Positions 42,991 to 50,990 of a DNA stretch of 51,041 nucleotides are shown in pieces. This DNA comes from Candidatus Hydrogenedentota bacterium. Its GTDB lineage: Bacteria; Hydrogenedentota; Hydrogenedentia; Hydrogenedentales; SLHB01. A model generated the notes under the pieces. It did no database searches and was not told where the DNA came from. It saw only the letters and a program-made list of their open reading frames with translations. The first letter of the stretch is position 1, and each line of letters starts with the position of its first letter. The stretch lies in NCBI GenBank assembly GCA_016215105.1, contig JACRLJ010000168.1, positions 1 to 51,041 on the forward strand, read 5' to 3'. The position numbers and the translations under genes were made by a program.

Positions 42991-43241
42991 TGTAGTGCCT
43001 TTCTCATGATTGTTGGCGCACATCCCGTGACATAGATTATCAAGCTCTGCACCGAGGCCAGCCAGCCCATCGACTACACCACTACGACCGAACCGACTCG
43101 GGGTCAGGCAATCTTCGGAGCATAGCGAAATAGTCGTAACGCTTCAATGCCCGGATGTTCGGGAACGGGCGTGGCGGTGGCGGCAGCGTATAGGAAATCA
43201 CCGCACATTCCGTTGAACCAGGCGCCGCCGGGTATCAAGAA

Positions 43242-45065
43242 CTACCGCGTGGCAAACTCGAAAAGGCACACGCTGAACGGAGGGACCTGGAAGTCCTCGG
43301 CGGAGTCTTCGGTCAGGACTACCTGAGGCGCCTTGCCGGGCACGTTGGTGGCCATGGGGTCAGGACCTGTAATACGCCAGACACGCCCTTGTGCGGCAAG
43401 TGTCGCGCCGGAAACTTGGACAGGCACGCTGATCGCGTCCGGCGAGGGGTTCACAATGCCCACGGTCAGCGCCTTGCGGTCTGCGGTCCAGGCCGCGGCG
43501 ACGTCGAGGGGCTTCGGCGCGCCGGTCACCGCGATAGGCTCGACGCCGAAATGCCGACGGTACAACATTAGAACCAGGCCAGTAGTGTCGAAGCAGGCTG
43601 CGGTCTTACTGGTCTTGATGCAGCCGATTACGTTTACCGTCTGGGCGTAGTTGGCCATGTAGAATATATCGCTATTGCGGAACATCTCGTGAAGCCCGGC
43701 CGCAATCCCCAGGGCGTCTTTGAGATGGTACTGCACGCCAATCTCGCCGTACAGATCGGGACCATACCAGTAGTTCCATTCGTCGAGCGCAATGCGGATG
43801 TCCTTGCCTTTCAACGCGGCGATCTCGCGGGCGTAACGCAGATGGGCCTAAGCCTATCCCTTCACGTTCTCGGGAATCTGACGAACGTGCTCCACCACAT
43901 CGGGCTTGTCCTGGCAATAGAAATGCTCGCTGAGCAGGTTCATGTGGTCCGAACACTGGGCCAGCATGGCCTCGCTCCACTCCCCCGTCGCGCCGACACC
44001 GATCAACTTCATCTTCGGGTCAACGGCGCGCATAGCGTCAGCGAATTGATTGTGCTTCTTTACGTACTCCCCGAGCGGCATATGGCCCAATTGCCAATCG
44101 CCGTACATCTCATTGCCAACACCCCACCACTCCACACACCACGGGTCCGTGTGGCCATTGCGCGCGCGCAGCTTCCCCTGAGGCGTCGACGCAGCGCCAA
44201 CGACGTACTCGACCTCGTCCCGCGCCAGTTGCACGTCGCCCTGACCGCTATTGACCACGATGTAGGGATCGGTTCCGAGTATCGCGCAAAATCGAAGAAA
44301 CTCGTGCAGCCCGAAGTCATTGTGTTCGACACCACGCCACGCGGGATTCTTGCGCGGCGGTCTCAGGTCTGGATCGCCCAAGCCGTCACGCCAGTCGTAA
44401 CCACTGACGAAGTTTCCGCCCGGCCACCGATAGATGGGGGCGTCGAGTTCCTTCAGCAGCGCCAGCACATCCGCGCGCAAGCCCTCGACGTTGTCCGAAG
44501 GCATGAGCGAGACCGCGCCAATACGGAACGGCGCGGAACCGGTGATTTCGAAGCGAGCCGTGTCGGTGGACGCCTTCGCGGTAAAGCGCAGGTCATGCTT
44601 CTGAAACGCGTCCCTCAGACCGTCAATAGACACCGTCTGCCGGTCCTCGCTCGCCGATCCCCAAATCAAGCTCACCTTCACGTCGCCAGCCCCGGCCAAC
44701 ACGATTCGCCCGATGTAGTCTCGTCCCGCAAGCAGCCCCAGCCCCTCTTGGACTATCCCATGTCCAGCAGGGATGGCCGGCGAATGGGCGCCCACGTACG
44801 GATGACTCGTATCCATGACAATCGCCCCGTCCCCCACTACCTTCCAAAGAGACTCCTTGTCACCAACCGCGCAGTAGAACTTTCGGTCTTCAAGCATCTC
44901 GGCCCAAATCCCGTTGTAGATACAGTGTCCCAGGTGTTCGATGAACTGACCGTAGACATACTTCGAAATTGGCGTAGCGCTCTTCCCCGCGTCAATCGAC
45001 ATGACGGCGGCTTCGCCCGCGGCGTACGGTGTCACCGCCATTACCAACAGCGCAGAGATTGTCAT
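43242..45065 (-). pseudogene. GH51 alpha-L-arabinofuranosidase interrupted by two in-frame amber codons
   Basis: The reading frame runs from an ATG at 45065 (GAGGAG upstream, short signal peptide) to 43242, about 607 codons, and matches GH51 arabinofuranosidases throughout. Two TAG codons interrupt it at 43854-43856 and 43848-43850, one codon apart. The acid/base Glu (WWGVGNEMYGD) is upstream and the nucleophile Glu (IALDEWNYW) downstream of the stops, so the 403-aa product would lack catalysis. The 190 codons after the stops are intact. In homologues the two positions would read Lys and Glu, each one base from TAG. Other genes here end in TAG, so general amber recoding is unlikely. Confidence 0.8.
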
Positions 45066-45421
45066 TACTTCTCCTCTTGGCCCGATAAATGAAGTCTATA
45101 ACCGGCAGTTGGACTATTCGTACCTGCGGAAAAGTATACAACAAGAGGTGCGAACTACACTGTCGCCCATCAGCAAGCACCGGCGCAGCCCGTGGCATGA
45201 CGAAGGCCTCCAAAAAGTGCCTATGCCTTCCGCAGACCTTGCGCCATATCGCTCGAATGAAAGTGTCTCGACGCTGGGGTGCATAGGACGCACCGAGACA
45301 CGGGCAAAGATACAGGGCGCTGCGGCGAGACAAGTTGACCGCCCTCCATTCTGTGCCTGCTCTCAGGATAGACCGCAAGATCCGTCATGAAGCTAAGATG
45401 TAGTCATGCTACACTTTGGCC
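45066..45421. other. Divergent intergenic region
   Basis: Gap between the GH51 gene (minus) and the AraC-type gene (plus). A short inverted repeat GTAG/CTAC with a 5-base centre lies at 45400-45412, just before the AraC-type start, and could be an operator. I see no gene and no convincing promoter. Confidence 0.4.
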
Positions 45422-46141
45422 ATGAGCTGTGAGCCGGTCATGGAAAAGGCACTCACCGAAGCGTGCGCCTTCGTCGACGCGCACTTTCGGGAGCCACTCA
45501 GCCTGGGCAGAATCGCGGGCCACGCGGGGTACTCCGTCTACCATTTTCACCGCGCGTTTCGCGACCGGATGGGAATGACGCTGGGCGAGTACGTTCTGGA
45601 AACTCGGCTGGCGGCGGCGCGCGACTTGCTCCTGCACAGTTCTTCCAGAATCATTGACGTCGCGCTGGATGTGGGTTTCGACTGTCCTGAAACATTCGCG
45701 AGGGCGTTTCGCCGTCTATATTGCGTAACCCCGTCCGAATTTCGAAAACTCACCGGTCCGGGCCTCAAACGCGCCCGCGCGGATTTCGAGTGGAGGCGCA
45801 ATCAAAGGAGCTACACAATGCCGTACGAAATGGTGCATCTGCTCAGCGTCGCCGTTGATCGCAGGGCGTCTGACCTCACCGTCGCGCCGGGCGTTCCGCC
45901 CTATGTGTGTGTCAACGGAAGCCTGGATGTCGTCGGCGGCAACGAGATCACACCGCCAGAAGCGCAACGTATGTTTGAATCAATTACATCCGAGGAAGAT
46001 CAGCAGTGTCTGCGGGAGTCGGGGAAAGCCGACTACGCCTTCTGGTTTGAGAACGTCGCCCGGTTTCGTGTGTCCGTAGTTCGCAGTGACGCCGTCAATG
46101 CGCCAATCATGCGCCTCTTCATGACCGACAGGGACCTCTAA
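45422..46141 (+). CDS. AraC-type HTH fused to a PilT N-terminal-like domain
   Basis: Protein of 239 aa. Residues 8-110 form a complete AraC double helix-turn-helix (LSLGRIAGHAGYSVYHFHRAF; IIDVALDVGFDCPETFARAFRRLY, then TPSEFRK). From residue 133 the sequence resembles the N-terminal PAS-like domain of twitching-motility ATPase PilT: LLSVAVDRRASDLTVAPGVPP, YVCVNGSL, then FENVARFRVSVVRS. The ATPase part of PilT is absent. At the junction, in frame, AAAGGAG lies seven bases before an ATG at 45818, a better start signal than the one for the whole protein, so a separate 107-aa product may be made. The ATG at 45422 is preferred; TTG at 45416 is possible. The stop overlaps the convergent antitoxin gene by four bases. 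Confidence 0.75.
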   Translation: MSCEPVMEKALTEACAFVDAHFREPLSLGRIAGHAGYSVYHFHRAFRDRMGMTLGEYVLETRLAAARDLLLHSSSRIIDVALDVGFDCPETFARAFRRLYCVTPSEFRKLTGPGLKRARADFEWRRNQRSYTMPYEMVHLLSVAVDRRASDLTVAPGVPPYVCVNGSLDVVGGNEITPPEAQRMFESITSEEDQQCLRESGKADYAFWFENVARFRVSVVRSDAVNAPIMRLFMTDRDL

Positions 46142-46383
46142 CGCAGTTCCTTCTTCACGTCTTCCCAGGGCGTGTCCTTTCCGCGCTCGCGCTTGGACTT
46201 GCCGATGGCCGCACGATCAGTGCGGTCATCGAGTTCACGGAGCCGGGCCAAGTCTTCCATCGAGACGAGGGCTACGACGTCCTTGTTATTACGGCGGACT
46301 ACGATGCGTTCGCCCCCAAAAGCGACGCGGTTGACCGCGGACGCGAAATCGTCGCGTAGCTCACTGGCGGTAAGGGTCGTCAT
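46138..46383 (-). CDS. Phd/YefM-type antitoxin (orphan)
   Basis: Antitoxin-like DNA-binding protein of 81 aa. The N-terminus LTASELRDDFASAVNRVAFGGERIVVRRNN followed by VALVSMEDLARL (given here in pieces) is the Phd/YefM pattern. The ATG at 46383 has AGGAGG seven bases upstream; an in-frame TTG two codons earlier is less likely. No toxin gene lies downstream: instead the next sequence is the convergent AraC-type gene, overlapping by four bases. Repeated CGTACG sites upstream fit autoregulation. Either the toxin is lost or encoded elsewhere. Confidence 0.85.
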   Translation of the reverse strand: MTTLTASELRDDFASAVNRVAFGGERIVVRRNNKDVVALVSMEDLARLRELDDRTDRAAIGKSKRERGKDTPWEDVKKELR

Positions 46384-46400
46384 ATACAAACCTCCTGAAT

Positions 46401-46433
46401 CGTACGTTTCGTACTAAATATACGCTCCGTACG
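46401..46433 (-). promoter_or_regulatory. Operator sites for the Phd/YefM antitoxin
   Basis: Three near-identical hexamers upstream of the antitoxin: CGTACG at 46401-46406, CGTACT at 46410-46415 and CGTACG at 46428-46433. The first two form the 13-base palindrome GTACGTTTCGTAC. Phd/YefM proteins bind palindromes with a GTAC core, so these are likely autoregulatory sites. Confidence 0.6.
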
Positions 46434-46526
46434 ACCCAATTTCAAGGCGCCCGTGAGCGTGCTTTCGAGGCTACTTGGGGCGCCGTTCAAACGCGCAGTG
46501 ACAAATTCGAGTACAAGGGATGTGCG

Positions 46527-47567
46527 CTAGTTGTAAAACCACTGCGCCGGTATGATCTTGAGTTGCAGCGAAAGGCCGCCAGTGTAGTTGAAGTAGGTCA
46601 AGAGCGCTTGGCCGTTGGCCCACGTTACTGCGGGATAGGCCCAGGCGTCATTGGGATCGTTTTCGATGTCGCGAAAGTGTTCCCAGGTTTCGCCTTCGTC
46701 CTTGGAGATGGCGGACGTGAACGGATTCCGCTTTGAGGCGCCGGGGTTGTGGTTCCAGATAGCCAGGAGATCGCCTGTACTTGGAATGCGGCTGATGGAA
46801 ACCGGCGCCGCCGTGCCCTTCAACGGAGTAGCGACCGGTTCACTCCAAGTTTGGCCGCCGTCTTTGGAAATGCTCCTGTATTGTCCGCCCAGCCCCGTGC
46901 GCATCAGCATGAGCACCGTGCCATTCTTGAGTTCGATACAGGCCGGTTCCCAGGAACCGTCTCCTGGTTTTACGCGCTGAGACTCCCGCCACGTCGTGCC
47001 GTCGTCGTCGGAAAGATAGCAGTAGCTGTCGCCGCCTTCCCACGCTTCGAGGAGGATTCGCCCGGATGCTAAGCGAATCGCGCGCCCGTTGGTCAGGCCG
47101 GTGTACTTATTGGCGGGGCTGATCTGCTTGGCCGCTTCCCAAGTCACGCCTTCGTCCTTGGAAATACGCATCATCACGCGGCAGTCCCTATCCTCGGCGT
47201 TTTTCTGACAGTAGAACAACGCGATCTGGCCATCCTTGGTACGCAGAAAGTTCACTTCCATTACGTTGCAGCCGCCGTCGTTCTCGATGAGTGTGCGCTT
47301 CTCGCCCCAGGTCTTTCCGCCGTCTTTCGACAGCTTTCCGGAGATGCGCGCAGGACCGTGGTCGGCCCCGTTGCCGGCATAGAACTCCGTCCAGCCCAGG
47401 AGCAGGGAGCCGTCCTTGAGCGGAATAATGGCGGCTTCGCTGTTTCGAGGATTCTCGGGCCCGACCGGCGCCACCACGATGTGATATGGTTCGTCGGACT
47501 TCGCGGGACTGGGGTTTCCCGCTTCGGCCCCGGCGGTGAGAATAAAGGACAAGAGTGAAACAAACAT
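46527..47567 (-). CDS. Exported sialidase-like (BNR/Asp-box) protein
   Basis: Exported six-bladed-propeller-type protein of 346 aa with five Asp-box motifs: SKDGGKTW, SKDEGVTW, SDDDGTTW, SKDGGQTW and SKDEGETW. A short signal peptide ends near AGAEAG. AAGGAG precedes the ATG. Members of this group include exo-sialidases and many related glycosidases of unknown specificity, so the product should be called sialidase-like only. It sits next to the esterase gene and near GH51, in line with polysaccharide breakdown. Confidence 0.85.
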   Translation of the reverse strand: MFVSLLSFILTAGAEAGNPSPAKSDEPYHIVVAPVGPENPRNSEAAIIPLKDGSLLLGWTEFYAGNGADHGPARISGKLSKDGGKTWGEKRTLIENDGGCNVMEVNFLRTKDGQIALFYCQKNAEDRDCRVMMRISKDEGVTWEAAKQISPANKYTGLTNGRAIRLASGRILLEAWEGGDSYCYLSDDDGTTWRESQRVKPGDGSWEPACIELKNGTVLMLMRTGLGGQYRSISKDGGQTWSEPVATPLKGTAAPVSISRIPSTGDLLAIWNHNPGASKRNPFTSAISKDEGETWEHFRDIENDPNDAWAYPAVTWANGQALLTYFNYTGGLSLQLKIIPAQWFYN

Positions 47568-47709
47568 GGCTCCTACTCCTTCTCTCGTACGACGAGTTCA
47601 TCCTGCACGTCCTCTCACTCCATCCACTTTTGTCTGGACGGGGTAACGAGACTATCAGCATATCTTCCGCGGATAACGGTCTTTATGCTATACGAATATC
47701 GCTTATCTC

Positions 47710-48630
47710 TTACTGGGCGGAGAACCACTTTGCGACCTCGTCGTATTGTTTCTCAATGCCGTCCCAGTAGGTGTGACCGCCGCCGGGCTGGACAATCAGT
47801 TTGACCTTTAGTCCGACTTCCTCGTATTTGGCTTTCATGATCTCGGACTGCTGGACCGGCACGGTCTTGTCCTGGTCACCATGAATCAGGAGCAATGGCG
47901 GATCCTCGGGCGTGACGTGGTAGATAGGCGAGATCGCCTTGAGTTGCTCCGGCAAATTCGTGACCTTCCCGAAAATGTTTCCGAAGAAGCCCGGCCGGCC
48001 CGCCTCGATCATCTTGTACCCGTCCGTGGCGCCCCAATTGATCATGTCGGCGGGAGCAAACCACGCCACGATCGCTTGGACGCGGCTGCTGACCCGTTCG
48101 ACGGGGTCTTTGGATTGGGGGTTGCCGTGCTCGCCGGTCACGCCGACCATCATAGCTAAATGTCCGCCGGAGGCCCCGCTCGTGATTCCGATCCAGTTGG
48201 GAGCAATGCCGTAGTCTTTTGCCTTCATACGAACGAAACGCACCGAACGACGAATGTCTTCAATCATTTCGGGAACGTAGAAACGCGGACCGTTGCCGTG
48301 GCGCACGACGAACACCGTGAACCCGCCATGCAGCAGCCCCATCGCCCAATGGTCGCGGCGGAATTCGGCGACTTCTTCCGGCAGGTTCGACTTGTTTGAT
48401 TTCCAACCGCCGCTCGATACGGCGATGATTCCGCGGCCATTGCCGTTCTTTTCGGGCTTCAGGACGTCGAGCGTCAATCCCATGCCCTCTTTCTGGCCAT
48501 AGACGACGTCTTCGATGGCCTTATAGGGAACGACCAAGGTCTCGATGCCGGCGTAGCTGGCGCCGGACGCAATGAGGCATGCGATGAAGAGGACTGCGAA
48601 GGCCGCACTCCGCGTAGGACTGGGTTTCAT
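47710..48630 (-). CDS. Exported alpha/beta-hydrolase (BD-FAE / carboxylesterase type)
   Basis: Exported esterase of 306 aa. Signal peptide ends near SGASYAG; AAGGAG lies upstream of the ATG. The nucleophile motif is GASGG with Ser154, the acid is in LLLIHGDQDKTVP and the base in GGGHTYW, all in the expected order. This is the acyl- or feruloyl-esterase-like group that removes acetyl or feruloyl groups from polysaccharides, which suits the neighbouring sialidase-like and arabinofuranosidase genes. Exact substrate unknown. Confidence 0.85.
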   Translation of the reverse strand: MKPSPTRSAAFAVLFIACLIASGASYAGIETLVVPYKAIEDVVYGQKEGMGLTLDVLKPEKNGNGRGIIAVSSGGWKSNKSNLPEEVAEFRRDHWAMGLLHGGFTVFVVRHGNGPRFYVPEMIEDIRRSVRFVRMKAKDYGIAPNWIGITSGASGGHLAMMVGVTGEHGNPQSKDPVERVSSRVQAIVAWFAPADMINWGATDGYKMIEAGRPGFFGNIFGKVTNLPEQLKAISPIYHVTPEDPPLLLIHGDQDKTVPVQQSEIMKAKYEEVGLKVKLIVQPGGGHTYWDGIEKQYDEVAKWFSAQ

Positions 48631-49139
48631 GTCTGCTCCTTAAGGGGATTCTGAGTGTGTTAGCGTCGCGCCCCCGTCCAGGTTTTCGGGATAGCGTGCG
48701 ACGAAAGTAGCATGGGCGGATGCAAAACGCAACCACACGCGTGGGCATTAGCGGCGGCGCTGGACTTCGCGGGGGCGGGAACCCTCCGTCCGCATGCTCC
48801 ACAAAGGTCTCTGTCAGCGGAATGTGCGAATTCCACGAAAGCAAGGGGGAGTCGGTCGTGCGGAAATCATTCAACGTGTTGGAAATACCCATGCGTACGC
48901 GTTCGGAACCGTGAGTCGGGTTATCGGCAGTCGCTATTTCGGCTTCGCCTGGACACGCTGGTGGAGTTCGGCGCGAACCGAGGGGAAGAGCTGCGCAGTA
49001 ACGCTCACTATGCTCAAATGTACAGTATCGTATTGAGACTCGCGCTGGCAGGCTGTCTCGAAGCGTTCGGGCGCGGAGTGTTTTTCCAGCGGGAGTCTTA
49101 TTCTCGTGGCAGATGAGTGCGTTAACGCGGTAAAACATT
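48631..49139. other. Gene-free stretch
   Basis: Several open frames exist on both strands, but none has a ribosome-binding site, a recognised motif or protein-like composition. I see no hairpin of the REP-like families. The right end must hold the promoter of the 54-codon gene but I cannot choose one. Confidence 0.5.
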
Positions 49140-49151
49140 GGAGGAGTACCT

Positions 49152-49316
49152 ATGATTCACATCAAGAGAGTTAGCGTAGCGAAAGCGGACCACGGTGAGG
49201 ACAATGGCAACAATGCCTTTGACCCGAACGCCATCCTCGCGGTACTGGGTGGCACGGTCCAGCAAGTGCTTCTCAGCCTTACGACCGCGAAGGGCAAGGG
49301 GTCGGGGACGACGTAG
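49152..49316 (+). CDS. Hypothetical small protein, 54 aa, with own terminator
   Basis: Unrecognised short protein beginning MIHIKRVSVAKADHGED, with a Gly/Asn-rich middle, a hydrophobic stretch (AILAVLGGTVQQVLLSL) and a Lys/Gly/Thr-rich tail. GGAGGAG lies about six bases before the ATG, a very strong site. A textbook terminator follows 26 bases after the stop. The pairing of strong SD and terminator marks a monocistronic, well-translated gene. The pattern of a charged leader and a Gly-containing hydrophobic segment could fit a modified-peptide precursor or a small membrane protein; neither can be shown. Confidence 0.7.
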   Translation: MIHIKRVSVAKADHGEDNGNNAFDPNAILAVLGGTVQQVLLSLTTAKGKGSGTT

Positions 49317-49342
49317 TTGACCCGCGAACCGATTTTGACCGG

Positions 49343-49384
49343 CCCTGGAATTTGGATTGTCCGAATTCCAGGGCTTTCCTTTTC
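49343..49384 (+). terminator. Rho-independent terminator of the 54-codon gene
   Basis: Perfect 10-bp stem CCCTGGAATT/AATTCCAGGG, extended by four more pairs (one wobble) to a 3-base loop, followed by CTTTCCTTTT. Confidence 0.9.
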
Positions 49385-49812
49385 GGCTAGATTAGCGAAG
49401 AGAATTGGCTGATGATGAGCCGCGTCGCGGCTTGTGTGCGCTAATGCCGATCCCATCTATCTCCGTCCCTGCGGCTTGCACTCCGCACCGGCTGCGGGAC
49501 CGGAAAGAGTCCCCTATTATGAGGGGTGTCTGTTTCGGGTTTTGGGACGGCGCTGGGGGCCTGAAAACGGGCGAGGACCGGACGTGGTGCGGGTTTTCGA
49601 AACAAGGGGTAAGCCAGGATAAGTGGTTATGGCCCATTAAGTTGCGCAATAACTGCGGGAGGCATCCAAGTCGGGAATGGCTAGTTTCCCCGAGGTTTCT
49701 TGCGCGTTCCGAAATACAACTCGTAACGAAACCCCAGAGTAGATACGCACGTCTCGCCGCATTCTGGCCGCCGGGGTGGACCGTCGAACGCGCCGGTACG
49801 GACGCGTCTACA
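49385..49812. other. Stretch of uncertain coding status
   Basis: A frame opens at a TTG at 49405 and continues into the ribbon-helix-helix sequence downstream, but this first part has no ribosome-binding site and no recognisable motif. I treat it as noncoding or decayed. Confidence 0.4.
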
Positions 49813-49992
49813 TTGGATACCCGGTTCACGTCAGCCAAGTCCGGCGCCACGTTCAACCTGCCCGTGTATGTCGGTAGAAAGAATCGCTCGAAAGCCGAGA
49901 AGGTGGCGCAGGCCGAAAACGTGGACGTGTCAACGGTTGTGAACGAGTTGGTCCGGCGCGCATCTGCCGTGAAGAAATCGTCCTCGGGCTAA
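49813..49992 (+). CDS. Probable ribbon-helix-helix protein, start uncertain
   Basis: The last 45 residues look like a ribbon-helix-helix DNA-binding domain of the CopG/antitoxin kind: NLPVYVG as the beta strand, KNRSKAEKVAQAENVDVS as first helix and turn, TVVNELVRRA as second helix. No ATG with an SD precedes it; I use the TTG at 49813 as a minimal start, but the frame is open to 49405 and the 5' part may be lost. Its 3' third is repeated at 50789-50878. A 7-bp hairpin TTCGGCG/CGCCGAA follows the stop. May be a decayed antitoxin gene. Confidence 0.45.
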   Translation: MDTRFTSAKSGATFNLPVYVGRKNRSKAEKVAQAENVDVSTVVNELVRRASAVKKSSSG

Positions 49993-50154
49993 TTCGGCGC
50001 GAAACGCCGAAGAACACAAAGCACAGCTTTTCAGGCAGGCGCGTTTTCGAGTGCAATTTGGGAACGAGTGCAAAGACAGTAATTCGCAACAATCCCCCGA
50101 ATTCCAGTAGTCTTGGAGGGTCGAGGCGTAGTTTCTCACATGAAGGAGGGTGGA

Positions 50155-50811
50155 ATGGAAACGAAGTATCACGCAGCAAGACGATGGCCGTGGGGAACGA
50201 GCTTCGGATTTGCCGTCGTCGGGCTTTACATTTCCTTTACCGTTCTCGCCATAGCCCGATTCCCAGCAACGGTCTCTCCACTTACTACCTATCTCAGCGC
50301 GCTCGGTAACGCCGAAATCAGTCCAAGGGGGGCAATCTTCTATGATCTGGCCGTAATTCTGGCCGGCCTCGCCGGGATCCCATTCTATGTCGCGATATCG
50401 GCGCATTATTCACAATACGGTCGCCGATGGTTGCTGGCAATCGGGCTGGTAGCCGGTGTCATCAACGGGGTATCGGTGTTCATGTCCGGCGTCTATGCCG
50501 AACACGTCAACATGGACGCGCATGTCGCCTGGAGTTACACCATATTCTTCTCCTTGATCGCCGTGTTGCTCACCTACAGTGTAGCCTTCTTGGGAGCGCC
50601 GCGGGGTTCGAGCGTTGTCAGTTGGTTTGGATTCATAGTGTGTGCAATAGACGTCGTCGCGCTGGCGACGATCCTGATCGGTGGACGGGGCCCCGGTCTG
50701 GGTTCGATCTTGGAGTGGGTAACGGTCTTCACGCTTCTGGCCTGGGTGGCGCTTGTATCGCTGGACGTGCTCAGGAGGTCACGCGCCGAAGGCGCACGCC
50801 AAGAACGATGA
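50155..50811 (+). CDS. DUF998 membrane protein
   Basis: Polytopic membrane protein of 218 aa with six hydrophobic segments, matching the DUF998 group (FPATVSPLTTYLSALGN; GVINGVSVFMSGVYAE). The ATG at 50155 has AAGGAGG five bases upstream and is chosen over a TTG at 50113 and an ATG at 50140. Function of the family is unknown. Its last codons run into a repeated fragment of the ribbon-helix-helix gene, so the true C-terminus may have been altered by that duplication. Confidence 0.8.
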   Translation: METKYHAARRWPWGTSFGFAVVGLYISFTVLAIARFPATVSPLTTYLSALGNAEISPRGAIFYDLAVILAGLAGIPFYVAISAHYSQYGRRWLLAIGLVAGVINGVSVFMSGVYAEHVNMDAHVAWSYTIFFSLIAVLLTYSVAFLGAPRGSSVVSWFGFIVCAIDVVALATILIGGRGPGLGSILEWVTVFTLLAWVALVSLDVLRRSRAEGARQER

Positions 50812-50878
50812 CGCGTCAACGGTCGTGAACGAGTTGGTTGGGCGCGCGTCTGCCGTGAACAGGACGTTCTCGCGGTGA
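50789..50878 (+). pseudogene. Repeated 3' fragment of the ribbon-helix-helix gene
   Basis: The frame DDASTVVNELVGRASAV to TGA at 50876 copies VDVSTVVNELVRRASAV of 49921-49992; base identity is high from 50811 to 50859. Only the 3' third of the domain is present, and its first bases overlap the DUF998 gene end. With 49813-49992 it brackets the DUF998 gene as a direct repeat. Confidence 0.65.
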
Positions 50879-50938
50879 TGGGGAATTAAATAATTGGTTA
50901 CTGTGGAGCCGTTGAAAAACCCCGTGCAGGATTTTTTC

Positions 50939-50967
50939 TTGACAGATCCGCGGATGTAGTTTAGCTA
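50939..50967 (+). promoter_or_regulatory. Candidate promoter of the last gene
   Basis: TTGACA at 50939-50944, 17-base spacer, TAGCTA at 50962-50967 as a weak -10. The palindrome ATCCGCGGAT (50946-50955) lies in the spacer and could bind a regulator. Confidence 0.45.
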
Positions 50968-50990
50968 AGGGCTTAGGAGGAAAGAGCCCG

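Noticed and set aside
43848-43856. Genome-wide amber recoding suggested by the two TAG codons in GH51
   Set aside because: Several intact genes in the window end in TAG (for example at 9437, 38690 and 40092), so TAG functions as a normal stop.
48521-49138. 205-codon minus-strand frame in the gene-free stretch beside the esterase
   Set aside because: It overlaps the esterase start, has no ribosome-binding site and its composition is not protein-like.
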